Counted from the stretch's first letter, positions 1-8,219 are shown. The stretch is 64,000 nt of DNA from Streptomyces sp. V3I7 (GCF_030817495.1 NZ_JAUSZK010000001.1:4009001-4073000); one strand, 5' to 3'. Translations and numbers: made by a program. The notes: generated by a model from the letters alone, not told the origin.

Positions 1-771
1 ATGGCGCTGCGGCACGCCCGCGAGCAGGGCTCCAAGGTGCTGGCGATCTGCAACACCAACGGCTCGACCATCCCGCGCGAGTCGGACGCGGTGCTGTACA
101 CCCACGCCGGCCCGGAGGTCGCGGTCGCCTCGACCAAGGCGTTCCTCACGCAGCTCGTCGCCTGCTACCTGGTCGCGCTCTACCTGGGCCAGGTGCGGGG
201 CACCAAGTGGGGCGACGAGGTGAGCGTCGTCATCCGGGACCTGTCGCGGATCGCCGGTGCGGTCGACCGGGTCCTGGAGACCATGGAGCCGGTACGGGCG
301 CTCGCGCGCTCCCTCGCCGGGAAGAAGACGGTGCTGTTCCTCGGCCGGCACGTGGGCTACCCGGTGGCGCTGGAGGGTGCGCTCAAGCTCAAGGAACTGG
401 CGTACATGCACGCGGAGGGCTTCGCGGCGGGCGAGTTGAAGCACGGTCCGATCGCGCTGATCGAGGAGGACCTGCCGGTGGTGGTCGTCGTCCCGTCGCC
501 GCAGGGCCGCTCCGTCCTGCACGACAAGATCGTCTCCAACATCCAGGAGATCCGGGCGCGGGGTGCGCGCACGATCGTCATCGCGGAGGAGGGCGACGAG
601 GCGGTCGTCCCGTACGCCGACCACCTGGTCCGCATCCCGGCGACCCCGACGCTCCTTCAGCCGCTCGTGGCCACGGTGCCGTTGCAGGTGTTCGCGTGTG
701 AGCTGGCGACCGCGCGGGGCAACGAGGTGGATCAGCCGCGGAACCTGGCGAAGTCGGTGACGGTGGAGTGA
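1..771 (+). CDS. glmS: Glutamine-fructose-6-phosphate aminotransferase, C-terminal part (gene starts before the window)
   Basis: GlmS makes glucosamine-6-phosphate from fructose-6-phosphate and glutamine, the first step towards UDP-GlcNAc and peptidoglycan. Only the last 256 residues are here. They hold the end of the first SIS sugar-isomerase domain (SNxSxTxxR-like region, then THAGPEVAVASTKAF near residues 34-48) and the whole second SIS domain (ALEGALKLKE, HAEGF, AGELKHGP near 125-147). The family's typical C-terminus LAKSVTVE closes the protein. The N-terminal Cys-type glutaminase domain must lie upstream of position 1, so the ATG at base 1 is taken as an internal Met and not the start. 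A strong hairpin follows the stop. Confidence 0.95.
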   Translation: MALRHAREQGSKVLAICNTNGSTIPRESDAVLYTHAGPEVAVASTKAFLTQLVACYLVALYLGQVRGTKWGDEVSVVIRDLSRIAGAVDRVLETMEPVRALARSLAGKKTVLFLGRHVGYPVALEGALKLKELAYMHAEGFAAGELKHGPIALIEEDLPVVVVVPSPQGRSVLHDKIVSNIQEIRARGARTIVIAEEGDEAVVPYADHLVRIPATPTLLQPLVATVPLQVFACELATARGNEVDQPRNLAKSVTVE

Positions 772-783
772 GGGGCCCGCAGC

Positions 784-802
784 CCTTGCCCTGAAGCGGA
801 CT
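784..802 (+). repeat. 19-bp direct repeat, copy 1
   Basis: The sequence CCTTGCCCTGAAGCGGACT occurs here and again, identically, at 1266-1284. The two copies flank the small secreted protein gene at 895-1212. Copy 2 is the -35 half of a likely MerR-type promoter. Copy 1 has no matching -10, because it runs straight into the glmS terminator. Confidence 0.8.
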
Positions 803-805
803 GCA

Positions 806-837
806 CATGGCCCTCGCAGCAAGTTGCGAGGGCCATG
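806..837 (+). terminator. Hairpin terminator after glmS
   Basis: Perfect 13-bp stem (806-818 with 825-837) around a 6-nt loop, 35 bases after the glmS stop. There is no U tract, which is common for Streptomyces terminators. Confidence 0.75.
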
Positions 838-894
838 CGGGTGATTACAGTGGAAATTGATTCCTATGTGGCTCATGCGACAGAGGGGCATGTC

Positions 895-1212
895 ATGAAC
901 GCTAGCCATTGGAAGCGACCCATCGTCTGGAGCTCGGCCCTCGTCTTCGCCCTTTCCCTGGCCGGCGTGCAACAGGCTTCGGCCGCTTCGCCGAGCGAGA
1001 CCCACGCGAGTGTGTCCACGGCCGTCGAGAGGCCACGGGACTACGACCGGGGCTACAGGGATGGCTTCAGGTGGGGCTTCAGGGATGCCAGACAGGACTG
1101 CCGATGGGACGGGATAGGGCGTTCCTTCAGGGACTACTCCTACGAACGTGGCTTCCGTGACGGTTATCGCGACGGATTCAGGCAGGGGATCCGGCAGTTC
1201 TGCCGTCACTGA
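895..1212 (+). CDS. Small secreted protein with YRDGFR repeats
   Basis: Not a family I can name. The 105-residue product starts at the ATG at 895, which has an AG-rich ribosome site (agagggg) about 8 bases upstream. An upstream GTG/ATG-frame extension exists but would place residues before the signal peptide. Residues 1-30 form a signal peptide (HWKRP, hydrophobic SSALVFALSLAGV, then AxA-like QASAA). The mature part is dominated by a repeated Tyr-Arg-Asp-Gly-Phe-Arg motif: GYRDGFRWGFRD, GFRDGYRDGFRQG. It has two cysteines, one in DARQDC and one near the C-terminus (QFCRH). The mature protein is rich in Arg, Asp and aromatic residues, so it is probably extracellular and polyanion- or wall-binding; that role is a guess. 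It sits alone between glmS and an aldo/keto reductase, bracketed by a 19-bp direct repeat. Confidence 0.75.
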   Translation: MNASHWKRPIVWSSALVFALSLAGVQQASAASPSETHASVSTAVERPRDYDRGYRDGFRWGFRDARQDCRWDGIGRSFRDYSYERGFRDGYRDGFRQGIRQFCRH

Positions 1213-1265
1213 GCTTGCCGGGTAATCAACACGGATGGCGCAGGCGGGTGTTCAGCGGCTCCTCT

Positions 1266-1298
1266 CCTTGCCCTGAAGCGGACTCCAACTCGTAGGGT
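1266..1298 (+). promoter_or_regulatory. MerR-family-type promoter (19-bp spacer) of the aldo/keto reductase gene
   Basis: A -35-like TTGCCC (1268-1273) and a -10-like TAGGGT (1293-1298) are separated by 19 bp. That over-long spacing is the hallmark of promoters remodelled by MerR-family activators. CCCT and AGGG form the outer arms of an imperfect dyad across the spacer. The first 19 bases repeat those at 784-802. No MerR regulator is encoded in the window. Confidence 0.5.
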
Positions 1299-1337
1299 CG
1301 CGGCGTTCTCAACATGGCTGCGATCTAGGAGAGTTGC

Positions 1338-2393
1338 ATGCGCCATCGCGTTCTGGGCGGTACCGGCATCGAGGTCAGCGCCTACTGCCTCGGCACCATG
1401 ATGTTCGGCAGTGTCGGCAACCCCGACCACGACGAGTGCGTCCGGATCATCCACGCCGCGCTCGACGAGGGGATCGACTTCGTCGACACGGCCGACATGT
1501 ACTCGGCCGGGGAGTCGGAGACCATCGTCGGCAAGGCGCTCAAGGGCCGTCGCGACGACGTGGTGCTCGCGACCAAGGTCCACTTCCCGATGGGGGAGGG
1601 CCCCAACCGGGGCGGAAACTCCCGTCGGTGGATCGTCCGGGCGGTGGAGGACAGCCTGCGCCGGCTGGGCACGGACTGGATCGACCTGTACCAGGTGCAC
1701 CGCCCTGACCGCACGACCGACGTCGAGGAGACGCTCTCCGTCCTGACCGATCTGGTACGCCAGGGCAAGGTCCGGGCGTTCGGCTGCTCCACCTTCCCGG
1801 CGGACGAGATCGTGGAGGCCCACCACGTGGCCGACCGTCGAGGGCTCCACCGGTTCCGCACCGAGCAGCCGCCGTACTCGCTGCTCGCCCGTGGCATCGA
1901 GAAGCACGTGCTGCCCGTGGCGCAGCGCCTGGGCATGGGCGTGCTGACCTGGAGCCCGCTGGCCTCCGGCTTCCTGACCGGCCGCTACCGCCAGGGCCAG
2001 GACCTCGATCTGAGCCGCGGGCGTCCCACCATCAACCCGGCCCGCTTCGACCCCGACGCCCCGCTCACCGCCGCGAAGCTGGAGGCGGTGGAGCGGCTCG
2101 TCGCCGTCGCCGACGAAGTGGGCTGCACGCTGCCGGAGTTGGCCGTCGCCTTCCCGCTCGCGCACCCCGCCGTCACGTCCGTGATCGTCGGCCCGCGCAC
2201 GATGGAGCAGCTCCGGGACACGCTCAAGGGGGCGTCCGTGGTCCTGGACGACGCCGCGCTCGACCGGATCGACGAGATCGTGCCGCCCGGCACCGACCTC
2301 TACCCGCCGGACGGCGCGTGGGCCCCGCCGGCCGTGACGACCCCGTCCCTGCGCCGCCGCCCGTCCGACGCCAGGGCTGCCGCCGGCCGCTGA
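1338..2393 (+). CDS. Aldo/keto reductase
   Basis: NAD(P)H-dependent oxidoreductase of the aldo/keto reductase superfamily, a cytoplasmic (beta/alpha)8 barrel. The catalytic tetrad is visible: Asp in FVDTADMY, Tyr in the same stretch, Lys in LATKVHF, His in DLYQVHRPD. The 351 residues fit the YghZ/Kv-beta-like branch, which includes the RWIVRAVEDSLRRLGTDWID region. The ATG at 1338 has an AGGAG site 6-10 bases upstream. The gene is monocistronic and preceded by a promoter of MerR type, so induction by a small electrophile or oxidant is plausible. The substrate cannot be told from sequence. Confidence 0.92.
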   Translation: MRHRVLGGTGIEVSAYCLGTMMFGSVGNPDHDECVRIIHAALDEGIDFVDTADMYSAGESETIVGKALKGRRDDVVLATKVHFPMGEGPNRGGNSRRWIVRAVEDSLRRLGTDWIDLYQVHRPDRTTDVEETLSVLTDLVRQGKVRAFGCSTFPADEIVEAHHVADRRGLHRFRTEQPPYSLLARGIEKHVLPVAQRLGMGVLTWSPLASGFLTGRYRQGQDLDLSRGRPTINPARFDPDAPLTAAKLEAVERLVAVADEVGCTLPELAVAFPLAHPAVTSVIVGPRTMEQLRDTLKGASVVLDDAALDRIDEIVPPGTDLYPPDGAWAPPAVTTPSLRRRPSDARAAAGR

Positions 2394-2470
2394 CCGGGAA
2401 CGGCAACCGGGGCGAGGCGGCGCGGCGCGAGCTCGCCGTGGCGTGAACGCGGCGCCGTAAGGTGCGAGGC

Positions 2471-2842
2471 ATGAGCATCATCGGGGTCGGTATCGACGTG
2501 GCCGAGATCGACCGGTTCGGGGCGTCCCTGGAACGTACGCCCGGGCTGGTCGACCGGCTCTTCCTCAAGAGCGAGCTGCTGCTGCCCAGCGGGGAGCGGC
2601 GCGGCATCGCGTCCCTTGCCGTCCGCTTCGCCGCCAAGGAGGCCCTGGCCAAGGCGCTGGGCGCGCCGTCCGGCCTGTACTGGACGGACGCGGAGGTGTT
2701 CGTCGAGGAGTCCGGGCAGCCGAGGCTGCGGGTGACCGGGACGGTGGCGGCGCGCGCGGCCGAACTCGGCGTGCGGTCCTGGCACGTGTCGCTCAGTCAT
2801 GACGCCGGGGTCGCCTCGGCGGTGGTGATCGCCGAAGGGTGA
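2471..2842 (+). CDS. acpS: Holo-[acyl-carrier-protein] synthase
   Basis: AcpS transfers 4'-phosphopantetheine from CoA to the serine of acyl carrier proteins. The 123-residue protein has both family signatures: [13 protein letters not shown] at the N-terminus (Mg2+-binding Asp and Glu) and [12 protein letters not shown] (Lys/Glu for CoA and Mg2+) near residue 60. I use the ATG at 2471, which follows GAGG at short spacing and gives the usual family N-terminus; a GTG three codons upstream is less likely. It lies 16 bases before nnr, so the two are probably cotranscribed. Confidence 0.95.
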   Translation: MSIIGVGIDVAEIDRFGASLERTPGLVDRLFLKSELLLPSGERRGIASLAVRFAAKEALAKALGAPSGLYWTDAEVFVEESGQPRLRVTGTVAARAAELGVRSWHVSLSHDAGVASAVVIAEG

Positions 2843-2858
2843 CGGCAGACTCGACGTT

Positions 2859-4295
2859 ATGCGAACCGCGTACAGCGTCGAGACGGTCCGAACAGCCGAG
2901 CGGGAGCTGATGGCCAGGCTCCCGGACGGTGCCCTCATGCAGCGTGCCGCCGCCGGGCTCGCCGCCGCCTGCGCCGACATCCTCGGCGGGGTCTACGGCA
3001 GCCGGGTCGTCCTGCTGGTCGGCAGCGGCGACAACGGCGGCGACGCCCTCTACGCCGGTGCCCGGCTCGCCCGGAGAGGCGCGGGCGTGACCGCCGTCCT
3101 GCTGTCGCCCGACCGCACCCATCCCGGCGGGCTCGCCGCGCTGCGCCGGGCGGGCGGCTCCGTCGTACGACCCGAGGCCGCCGAGGGGCCGATCGATCGG
3201 GCCGACCTGGTCGTCGACGGCATCGTCGGGATCGGCGGCAAGGGCGGGCTGCGCCCGGACGCGGCACGGCTGGCGGAGGCGGCCGAGCGGTCGCGGGCCG
3301 CCGTGGTCGCCGTCGACCTGCCGAGCGGCGTCGAGGCGGACACGGGGGAGGTGCGCGGCGACGCCGTACGGGCCGACTTCACCGTGACGTTCGGGGCGTA
3401 CAAGCCGGCGCTGCTGATAGATCCAGGGCGGGAGTACGCCGGTTTCGTGCGCCTCGTCGACATCGGGCTCGATCCGTATCTGCCGGACGAGCCGGACGTG
3501 GAGGCGCTCCAGCACGCCGACGTGGCCGCGCTGCTGCCGGTGCCCACCGCCGAGAGCGACAAGTACCGGCGCGGTGTCGTCGGCGTCGCCGCCGGGTCGG
3601 CGCGCTATCCGGGCGCGGCGGTGCTCGCCGTTGCGGGCGCGCTGCACGGTGGGGCCGGGGCCGTGCGGTACGTCGGGCCCGCCGCCGACGAGGTCATCGC
3701 CCGCTTCCCCGAGACGCTCGTGTCCGACCGGGGCCCGCGCAAGGCGGGGCGCGTGCAGGCCTGGGCCACGGGACCGGGCGCCGGGGACGACGCGGCCACC
3801 GTGGCGGAGGTCCTCGCGGCCGACGTCCCCGTGCTGATCGACGCGGACGGGCTGCGCCTGGCCGACCGGGATGCCGTACGGGAGCGCACCGCCCCGACCC
3901 TGATGACCCCGCACGCCGGGGAGGCCGCCGCCCTGCTCGGCGTGGACCGCGAGCAGGTCGAGCGCGCCCGGCTCACCTCCGCCCGCGAACTCGCCGCCCG
4001 CTACGGCGCCACCGTCCTCCTCAAGGGCTCGACCACCCTCGTCGCCGGCCCGGACGGCGGCCCCGTACGCGTCAACGCCACCGGCACCCCGTGGCTCGCC
4101 ACCGCCGGAAGCGGCGACGTGCTCTCCGGCCTGGCCGGCTCCCTGCTGGCCTCGGGCCTGGCACCGCGCGACGCGGGCAGCGTGGCCGCCTACCTGCACG
4201 GCCTGGCCGGCCGGTACGCATCCGACGGCGCCCCGGCAGCCGCCCAGGACGTGGCCGCCGCGATTCCGGACGCGTGGCGGGACGTGCGGGACTGA
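2859..4295 (+). CDS. nnr: Bifunctional NAD(P)H-hydrate epimerase / ADP-dependent NAD(P)H-hydrate dehydratase
   Basis: Repairs hydrated NADH and NADPH. Residues 1 to about 215 are the YjeF_N epimerase domain (LVGSGDNGGDALYAGARLARRG near 49-70, VDLPSGVEADTG near 151-162). Residues of about 220-478 are the ribokinase-like dehydratase domain, with MTPHAGEAAALLG and the catalytic GSGDVLSGLAGSLLASGL loop. Full length at 478 residues. It follows acpS directly. The last 30 codons recur as degenerate copies in the downstream intergenic DNA (4343-4692). Confidence 0.94.
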   Translation: MRTAYSVETVRTAERELMARLPDGALMQRAAAGLAAACADILGGVYGSRVVLLVGSGDNGGDALYAGARLARRGAGVTAVLLSPDRTHPGGLAALRRAGGSVVRPEAAEGPIDRADLVVDGIVGIGGKGGLRPDAARLAEAAERSRAAVVAVDLPSGVEADTGEVRGDAVRADFTVTFGAYKPALLIDPGREYAGFVRLVDIGLDPYLPDEPDVEALQHADVAALLPVPTAESDKYRRGVVGVAAGSARYPGAAVLAVAGALHGGAGAVRYVGPAADEVIARFPETLVSDRGPRKAGRVQAWATGPGAGDDAATVAEVLAADVPVLIDADGLRLADRDAVRERTAPTLMTPHAGEAAALLGVDREQVERARLTSARELAARYGATVLLKGSTTLVAGPDGGPVRVNATGTPWLATAGSGDVLSGLAGSLLASGLAPRDAGSVAAYLHGLAGRYASDGAPAAAQDVAAAIPDAWRDVRD

Positions 4296-4342
4296 CGCGG
4301 GGCGGGGCGTGTGATCGGCGGGTGCGCCGGATGTACGAACTG

Positions 4343-4692
4343 GCGGGATGTGCGGGACTGACGCGCGGCGGGCGCGTGCGCGATGCGCGCGGGGTGTGCG
4401 GCGGCGCGGGAGGTGTGATCGGCGGGCGGGCCGGGCGTACGGACTGGTCGGCCGATACGCGTCCGGCGGCGCCCCGGCGGGCGCCCAGGACGTGGCCGCC
4501 GCGATTCCGGGTGCGGGGCGGGATGTGCGGGACTGACGCGCGGCGGGCGCGTGCGCGATGCGCGCGGGGTGTGCGGCGGCGCGGGAGGTGTGATCGGCGG
4601 GCGGGCCGGGCGTACGGGCTCGTCGGCCGATACGCGTCCGGCGGCGCCCCGGCGGGCGCCCAGGACGTGGCCGCCGCGATTCCGGGTGCGTG
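4343..4692 (+). repeat. 175-bp tandem repeat containing copies of the nnr 3' end
   Basis: The 589-bp gap between nnr and alr holds two nearly identical 175-bp units (about 4343-4517 and 4518-4692). Each ends with DNA matching the last ~90 bp of nnr. The anchor GATTCCGG falls at 4262 (real gene), 4503 and 4678. Read in the frame of the nnr tail, the first copy still encodes a relative of the nnr C-terminus (GRYASGGAPAGAQDVAAAIP, then GAGRDVRD and a stop). The second copy stops earlier, at a TGA right after AIPGA. Nearly all sequence between the copies is GC-rich simple-looking DNA (gcgcgcgggg runs). No independent gene is seen here. Confidence 0.85.
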
Positions 4693-4884
4693 ACGGGACG
4701 TGCGGGACCGACGCGGGACTGGCGCGTGCGCGACGCGCGCGGGGTGCGTTGCGGGGCGTGCGATTGGCGGGTGCGCCGGGGGTGCGGACAGGGCGGGTGG
4801 AACGGTCCGTGGGCGGCGTACCCGGGGGCGTCGCCGAGGCTGCGCCCCGGGGGTGGCGGAGGGCTCTGAGAGACTGGGGGCGCC

Positions 4885-6048
4885 ATGAACAAGACAGCAG
4901 CTGCCCCGACCGCGCCCCTGCGCGCCCGCGCCGAGATCGACCTGGCCGCCCTGCGGGCCAACGTGCGGGCCCTGCGAGCCCATGCGCCGGGCGCGGCCCT
5001 GATGGCCGTGGTGAAGTCCGACGCCTACGGCCACGGCGCGGTGCCCTGCGCCCGCGCCGCCGTCGAGGCGGGCGCGACCTGGCTCGGCACGGCCACCCCG
5101 GAGGAGGCGCTCGCGCTGCGCGAGGCCGGCCTGACGGGGCGGATCATGTGCTGGCTGTGGACCCCGGGCGGGCCCTGGCGGGAGGCCATCGAGGCCGACC
5201 TCGACGTGTCGGTCAGCGGCATGTGGGCGCTGCGCGAGGTGACCGAGGCGGCCCGGCAGGCCGGCCGGCCCGCGCGCGTACAGCTCAAGGCCGACACCGG
5301 GCTCGGGCGTAACGGCTGCCAGCCCGGCGACGACTGGGCCGAACTGGTCGCCGCCGCCCTGCGCGCCGAGCGCGAGGGCCTGCTGCGCGTCACCGGCCTG
5401 TGGTCGCACCTCGCCTGCGCCGACGAGCCCGGCCACCCCTCCATCCAGGCCCAACTCGCCTGCTTCCGGGAGATGGTGACGTATGCCGAACAGCAGGGCG
5501 CACGCCCCGAGGTGCGGCACATCGCCAACTCGCCGGCCACGCTCACGCTGCCCGAGAGCCACTTCGACCTCGTCCGCACCGGCATCGCGGTGTACGGCAT
5601 CTCGCCCAGCCCCGAGATCGGCGTCCCGGCCGACTTCGGTCTGCGCCCGGTGATGACCCTGTCGGCGTCGCTGGCGCTGGTGAAGCACGTCCCCGGCGGA
5701 CACGGCGTCAGTTACGGGCACCACTACGTCACTCCGGGCGAGACAACCCTCGGCCTCGTGCCCGTCGGCTACGCGGACGGCATCCCGCGGCACGCCTCCG
5801 GCACCGGCCCGGTCCTGGTCGGCGGCAAGTGGCGGACGATCGCCGGGCGGGTCGCCATGGACCAGTTCGTGGTCGACCTGGGCGGCGACGAGCCCGAGAC
5901 CGGCGCGGAGGCCGTCCTCTTCGGCCCCGGCGACCGCGGCGAGCCGACCGCGGAGGACTGGGCGCAGGCCGCGGGCACGATCGGGTACGAGATCGTCACC
6001 CGGATCGGATCGCGCGTTCCCCGCGTCTATGTGAACAGCGGCTTGTAA
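4885..6048 (+). CDS. alr: Alanine racemase
   Basis: PLP enzyme interconverting L- and D-alanine for peptidoglycan. At 387 residues it has the usual length. The PLP lysine is in VVKSDAYGHG (K44). The second catalytic base is the Tyr of VSYGHHY (about Y277). The LxPVGYADG and AGRVAMDQFVVDLG motifs of the C-terminal beta domain are present. ATG at 4885; the spacer upstream is the nnr-tail repeat region, so the promoter must lie within or just after those repeats. Confidence 0.96.
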   Translation: MNKTAAAPTAPLRARAEIDLAALRANVRALRAHAPGAALMAVVKSDAYGHGAVPCARAAVEAGATWLGTATPEEALALREAGLTGRIMCWLWTPGGPWREAIEADLDVSVSGMWALREVTEAARQAGRPARVQLKADTGLGRNGCQPGDDWAELVAAALRAEREGLLRVTGLWSHLACADEPGHPSIQAQLACFREMVTYAEQQGARPEVRHIANSPATLTLPESHFDLVRTGIAVYGISPSPEIGVPADFGLRPVMTLSASLALVKHVPGGHGVSYGHHYVTPGETTLGLVPVGYADGIPRHASGTGPVLVGGKWRTIAGRVAMDQFVVDLGGDEPETGAEAVLFGPGDRGEPTAEDWAQAAGTIGYEIVTRIGSRVPRVYVNSGL

Positions 6049-6176
6049 GACCGGCAAGAATCGCCACAGCCACAGCCACAGCGGCAAAACAGATACCGCA
6101 AGTCGCAACAGGCACCACACCAGCAACACGCGCAACACCCCCCACCGAACGCAGCACGGCGAAGAGGAGCGGTTAC

Positions 6177-7406
6177 GTGAGCGAGAGCAGCGCGGAGGCC
6201 GTCGCGGAAGCCGCCACGGCGGCCGTCGCCTCCGCCACGGGGGCCGGCTGGCGCCGGGCCACCGGCGTCGCCGGGACCGCGATAGGCGTGCTCGCCGCGG
6301 GCGCCGCCGCCGGTGTCGCGCTGGAGCGGATGACCGTCGGCCGCGGGATGCGCCGCCGGGCCCGGCTGGCGCTGGACTCGGCCGGACCGTACGGCACCCT
6401 GCGCGGCACCCCGGGCAAGGCGTACGCCGACGACGGCACAGAGCTGTACTACGAGGTCGACGACGTCGAGCCCGAGGGCGGACCGGCGCCCCGGCGGCGC
6501 CGGCTCTTCGGCCGCAAGGCGCCCGCCCCCGTCACCGTCGTCTTCAGCCACGGCTACTGCCTCAACCAGGACTCCTGGCACTTCCAGCGCGCGGCGCTGC
6601 GCGGCGTCGTCCGGACCGTGCACTGGGACCAGCGCAGCCACGGACGCTCCGGGCGGGGCGGCGGCACACCCGTCACCATCGACCAGCTCGGCCGCGACCT
6701 GAAGGCCGTCATCGACGCGGCCGCGCCCGAGGGGAAGATCGTCCTGGTCGGCCACTCCATGGGCGGCATGACGGTGATGGCGCTCGCCGCGCACTACCCT
6801 GACCTGATCCGCGACCGGGTCGTCGCCACCGCCCTCGTCGGCACGTCCCCGGGACGGCTCGGCGAGGTCAACTTCGGGCTGCCCGTCGCCGGCGTCAACG
6901 CGGTGCGCCGGGTGCTCCCCGGAGTGCTGAAGGCGCTCGGGCAGCAGGCGGCACTGGTGGAGAAGGGCCGCCGGGTGACGGCCGATCTGTTCGCCGGGGT
7001 CATCAAGCGGTACTCGTTCGCGTCCCGGGACGTGGACCCGGCCGTCGAGCGGTTCGCCGAGCGGATGATCGAGGCCACGCCCATCGACGTGGTCGCCGAG
7101 TTCTACCCGGCTTTCACCGAGCACGACAAGACCGAGGCCCTCGCCTGCTTCACCGGCATGCCGGTACTGGTGCTGGCCGGGGTCCAGGACCTCGTCACGC
7201 CCAGCGAGCACAGCGAGGCCATCGCCGACCTGCTGCCCGACGCCGAGCTGGTCCTCGTCCCCGACGCCGGTCACCTGGTGATGCTGGAGCACCCGGAGGT
7301 GGTCACCGACCGGCTCGCCGACCTGCTCACCCGCGCGGGCGCCGTACCGGCAGGGGCTACCGTAATGGGCTATGGAAGCACCAGCAGCGCCGCAGGACCC
7401 GGCTGA
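6177..7406 (+). CDS. Alpha/beta hydrolase with N-terminal membrane segment
   Basis: 409-residue serine hydrolase. The GTG at 6177 is chosen because GAGGAG lies about 9 bases upstream; the open frame further upstream runs antiparallel to alr sense and is not used. Residues of about 29-50 are a hydrophobic Ala/Gly segment (GVLAAGAAAGVALE), likely a single membrane anchor. The hydrolase core follows: HGYCLN oxyanion region, nucleophile elbow VGHSMGGM, acid Asp in AGVQDLVTPSEH, His in PDAGHLVMLEHPE. It overlaps tsaE by 35 bp, so the two are translationally coupled. The 128-bp leader is C/A-rich with a CCACAG triple repeat and few G, hence probably unstructured. The substrate is unknown. Confidence 0.9.
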   Translation: MSESSAEAVAEAATAAVASATGAGWRRATGVAGTAIGVLAAGAAAGVALERMTVGRGMRRRARLALDSAGPYGTLRGTPGKAYADDGTELYYEVDDVEPEGGPAPRRRRLFGRKAPAPVTVVFSHGYCLNQDSWHFQRAALRGVVRTVHWDQRSHGRSGRGGGTPVTIDQLGRDLKAVIDAAAPEGKIVLVGHSMGGMTVMALAAHYPDLIRDRVVATALVGTSPGRLGEVNFGLPVAGVNAVRRVLPGVLKALGQQAALVEKGRRVTADLFAGVIKRYSFASRDVDPAVERFAERMIEATPIDVVAEFYPAFTEHDKTEALACFTGMPVLVLAGVQDLVTPSEHSEAIADLLPDAELVLVPDAGHLVMLEHPEVVTDRLADLLTRAGAVPAGATVMGYGSTSSAAGPG

Positions 7407-7893
7407 CCCCAACGCCGTGGAGATCACGATCAACGCCCCGGAGCAGATGCGGGAGTTGGGCCGCAAGCTCGCCGAGCTGCTGCGCGCGGGCGATCTCGTG
7501 ATGCTCAGCGGGGAGCTCGGTGCGGGCAAGACGACGCTCACCCGCGGACTCGGCGAGGGGCTCGGTGTGCGGGGCGCCGTCACCTCCCCGACCTTCGTGA
7601 TCGCGCGGGTGCACCCCTCGCTCGGCGACGGCCCGCCCCTCGTCCACGTCGACGCCTACCGGCTGGGCGGCGGCCTGGACGAGATGGAGGACCTCGACCT
7701 CGACGTCTCGCTGCCCGACTCGGTGATCGTCGTGGAGTGGGGCGAGGGCAAGGTCGAGGAGCTGACCGACGACCGGCTCCAGGTCACCATCCACCGCGCC
7801 GTCGGCGACACCACCGACGAGGTCCGGCACGTGACGCTGACCGGCCTCGGCGGCCGCTGGGGCAGCGTGGACCTCGGGGCGCTCACCGCCTGA
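7372..7893 (+). CDS. tsaE: tRNA threonylcarbamoyladenosine biosynthesis ATPase TsaE
   Basis: ATPase of the TsaB-TsaD-TsaE complex that puts N6-threonylcarbamoyl on A37 of ANN-decoding tRNAs. Walker A is GELGAGKTT (about residues 47-55), followed by switch-like TSPTFVIAR and HVDAYRL. VVEWGEG is the usual late motif. 173 residues, normal for the family with a short N-terminal extension. The start lies inside the end of the preceding hydrolase gene. tsaB and tsaD are 1.3-2.4 kb downstream, after an intervening mobile repeat and a reverse-strand gene. Confidence 0.94.
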   Translation: MEAPAAPQDPADPNAVEITINAPEQMRELGRKLAELLRAGDLVMLSGELGAGKTTLTRGLGEGLGVRGAVTSPTFVIARVHPSLGDGPPLVHVDAYRLGGGLDEMEDLDLDVSLPDSVIVVEWGEGKVEELTDDRLQVTIHRAVGDTTDEVRHVTLTGLGGRWGSVDLGALTA

Positions 7894-7962
7894 ACTTTCC
7901 GACGACATGTCGGCAAGACGTTGCGCCGGACGTGTCGGGCGTGGTCACATGGAATCCAGTCC

Positions 7963-7984
7963 GTAGTTAGGTGTGCCTAACTAC
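7963..7984 (+). promoter_or_regulatory. Perfect palindrome, possible DmdR/IdeR iron box
   Basis: GTAGTTAGG and CCTAACTAC form perfect 9-bp arms around TGTG. The core TTAGG-N4-CCTAA matches the first 14 positions of the actinobacterial iron-box consensus TTAGGTTAGSCTAACCTAA, but the outer CCTAA is replaced by CTACG. It lies 28 bases before the start of the small ORF at 8013. This site is a candidate operator only. Confidence 0.45.
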
Positions 7985-8012
7985 GCCCGCCCCCGGTCCT
8001 CAGGAGGCGTCC

Positions 8013-8219
8013 ATGCCGGCTTCGTCGAACGCGGCGGCCGTACCGGATCCGCAGGCGCAGGTGCCCTTGCGGCCGGCCGCACCCGCCGGGGTGTCCATGC
8101 GCGATCTGCTGGCCTCGTGCGCGGCCGCCGACGCGATCTCCCGCCCGCCGCGCGACCCCGGACCGCGGGCACCGCAGCCGGTGCCGGGGCACGGGCCGAC
8201 GGAGGCGCAGGCCGCCTAG
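8013..8219 (+). CDS. Small hypothetical protein (68 aa)
   Basis: Starts at the ATG at 8013 behind a perfect AGGAGG (8002-8007). The product is Ala/Pro-rich, with a short central helix SMRDLLASCAAADAIS and a proline-rich tail. It has no signal peptide or membrane segment. I do not recognise a family. The consensus ribosome site and the upstream 22-bp palindrome favour a real, regulated gene. If the palindrome is an iron box, the gene would be expressed under iron limitation. Confidence 0.6.
   Translation: MPASSNAAAVPDPQAQVPLRPAAPAGVSMRDLLASCAAADAISRPPRDPGPRAPQPVPGHGPTEAQAA

Noticed and set aside
4091..4693. Arg-rich plus-strand frames across the nnr 3' end and the tandem repeat
   Set aside because: Out of frame with nnr and built from repeated GC-rich DNA; only the frame matching the nnr tail has meaning, and it is too short to be a gene.
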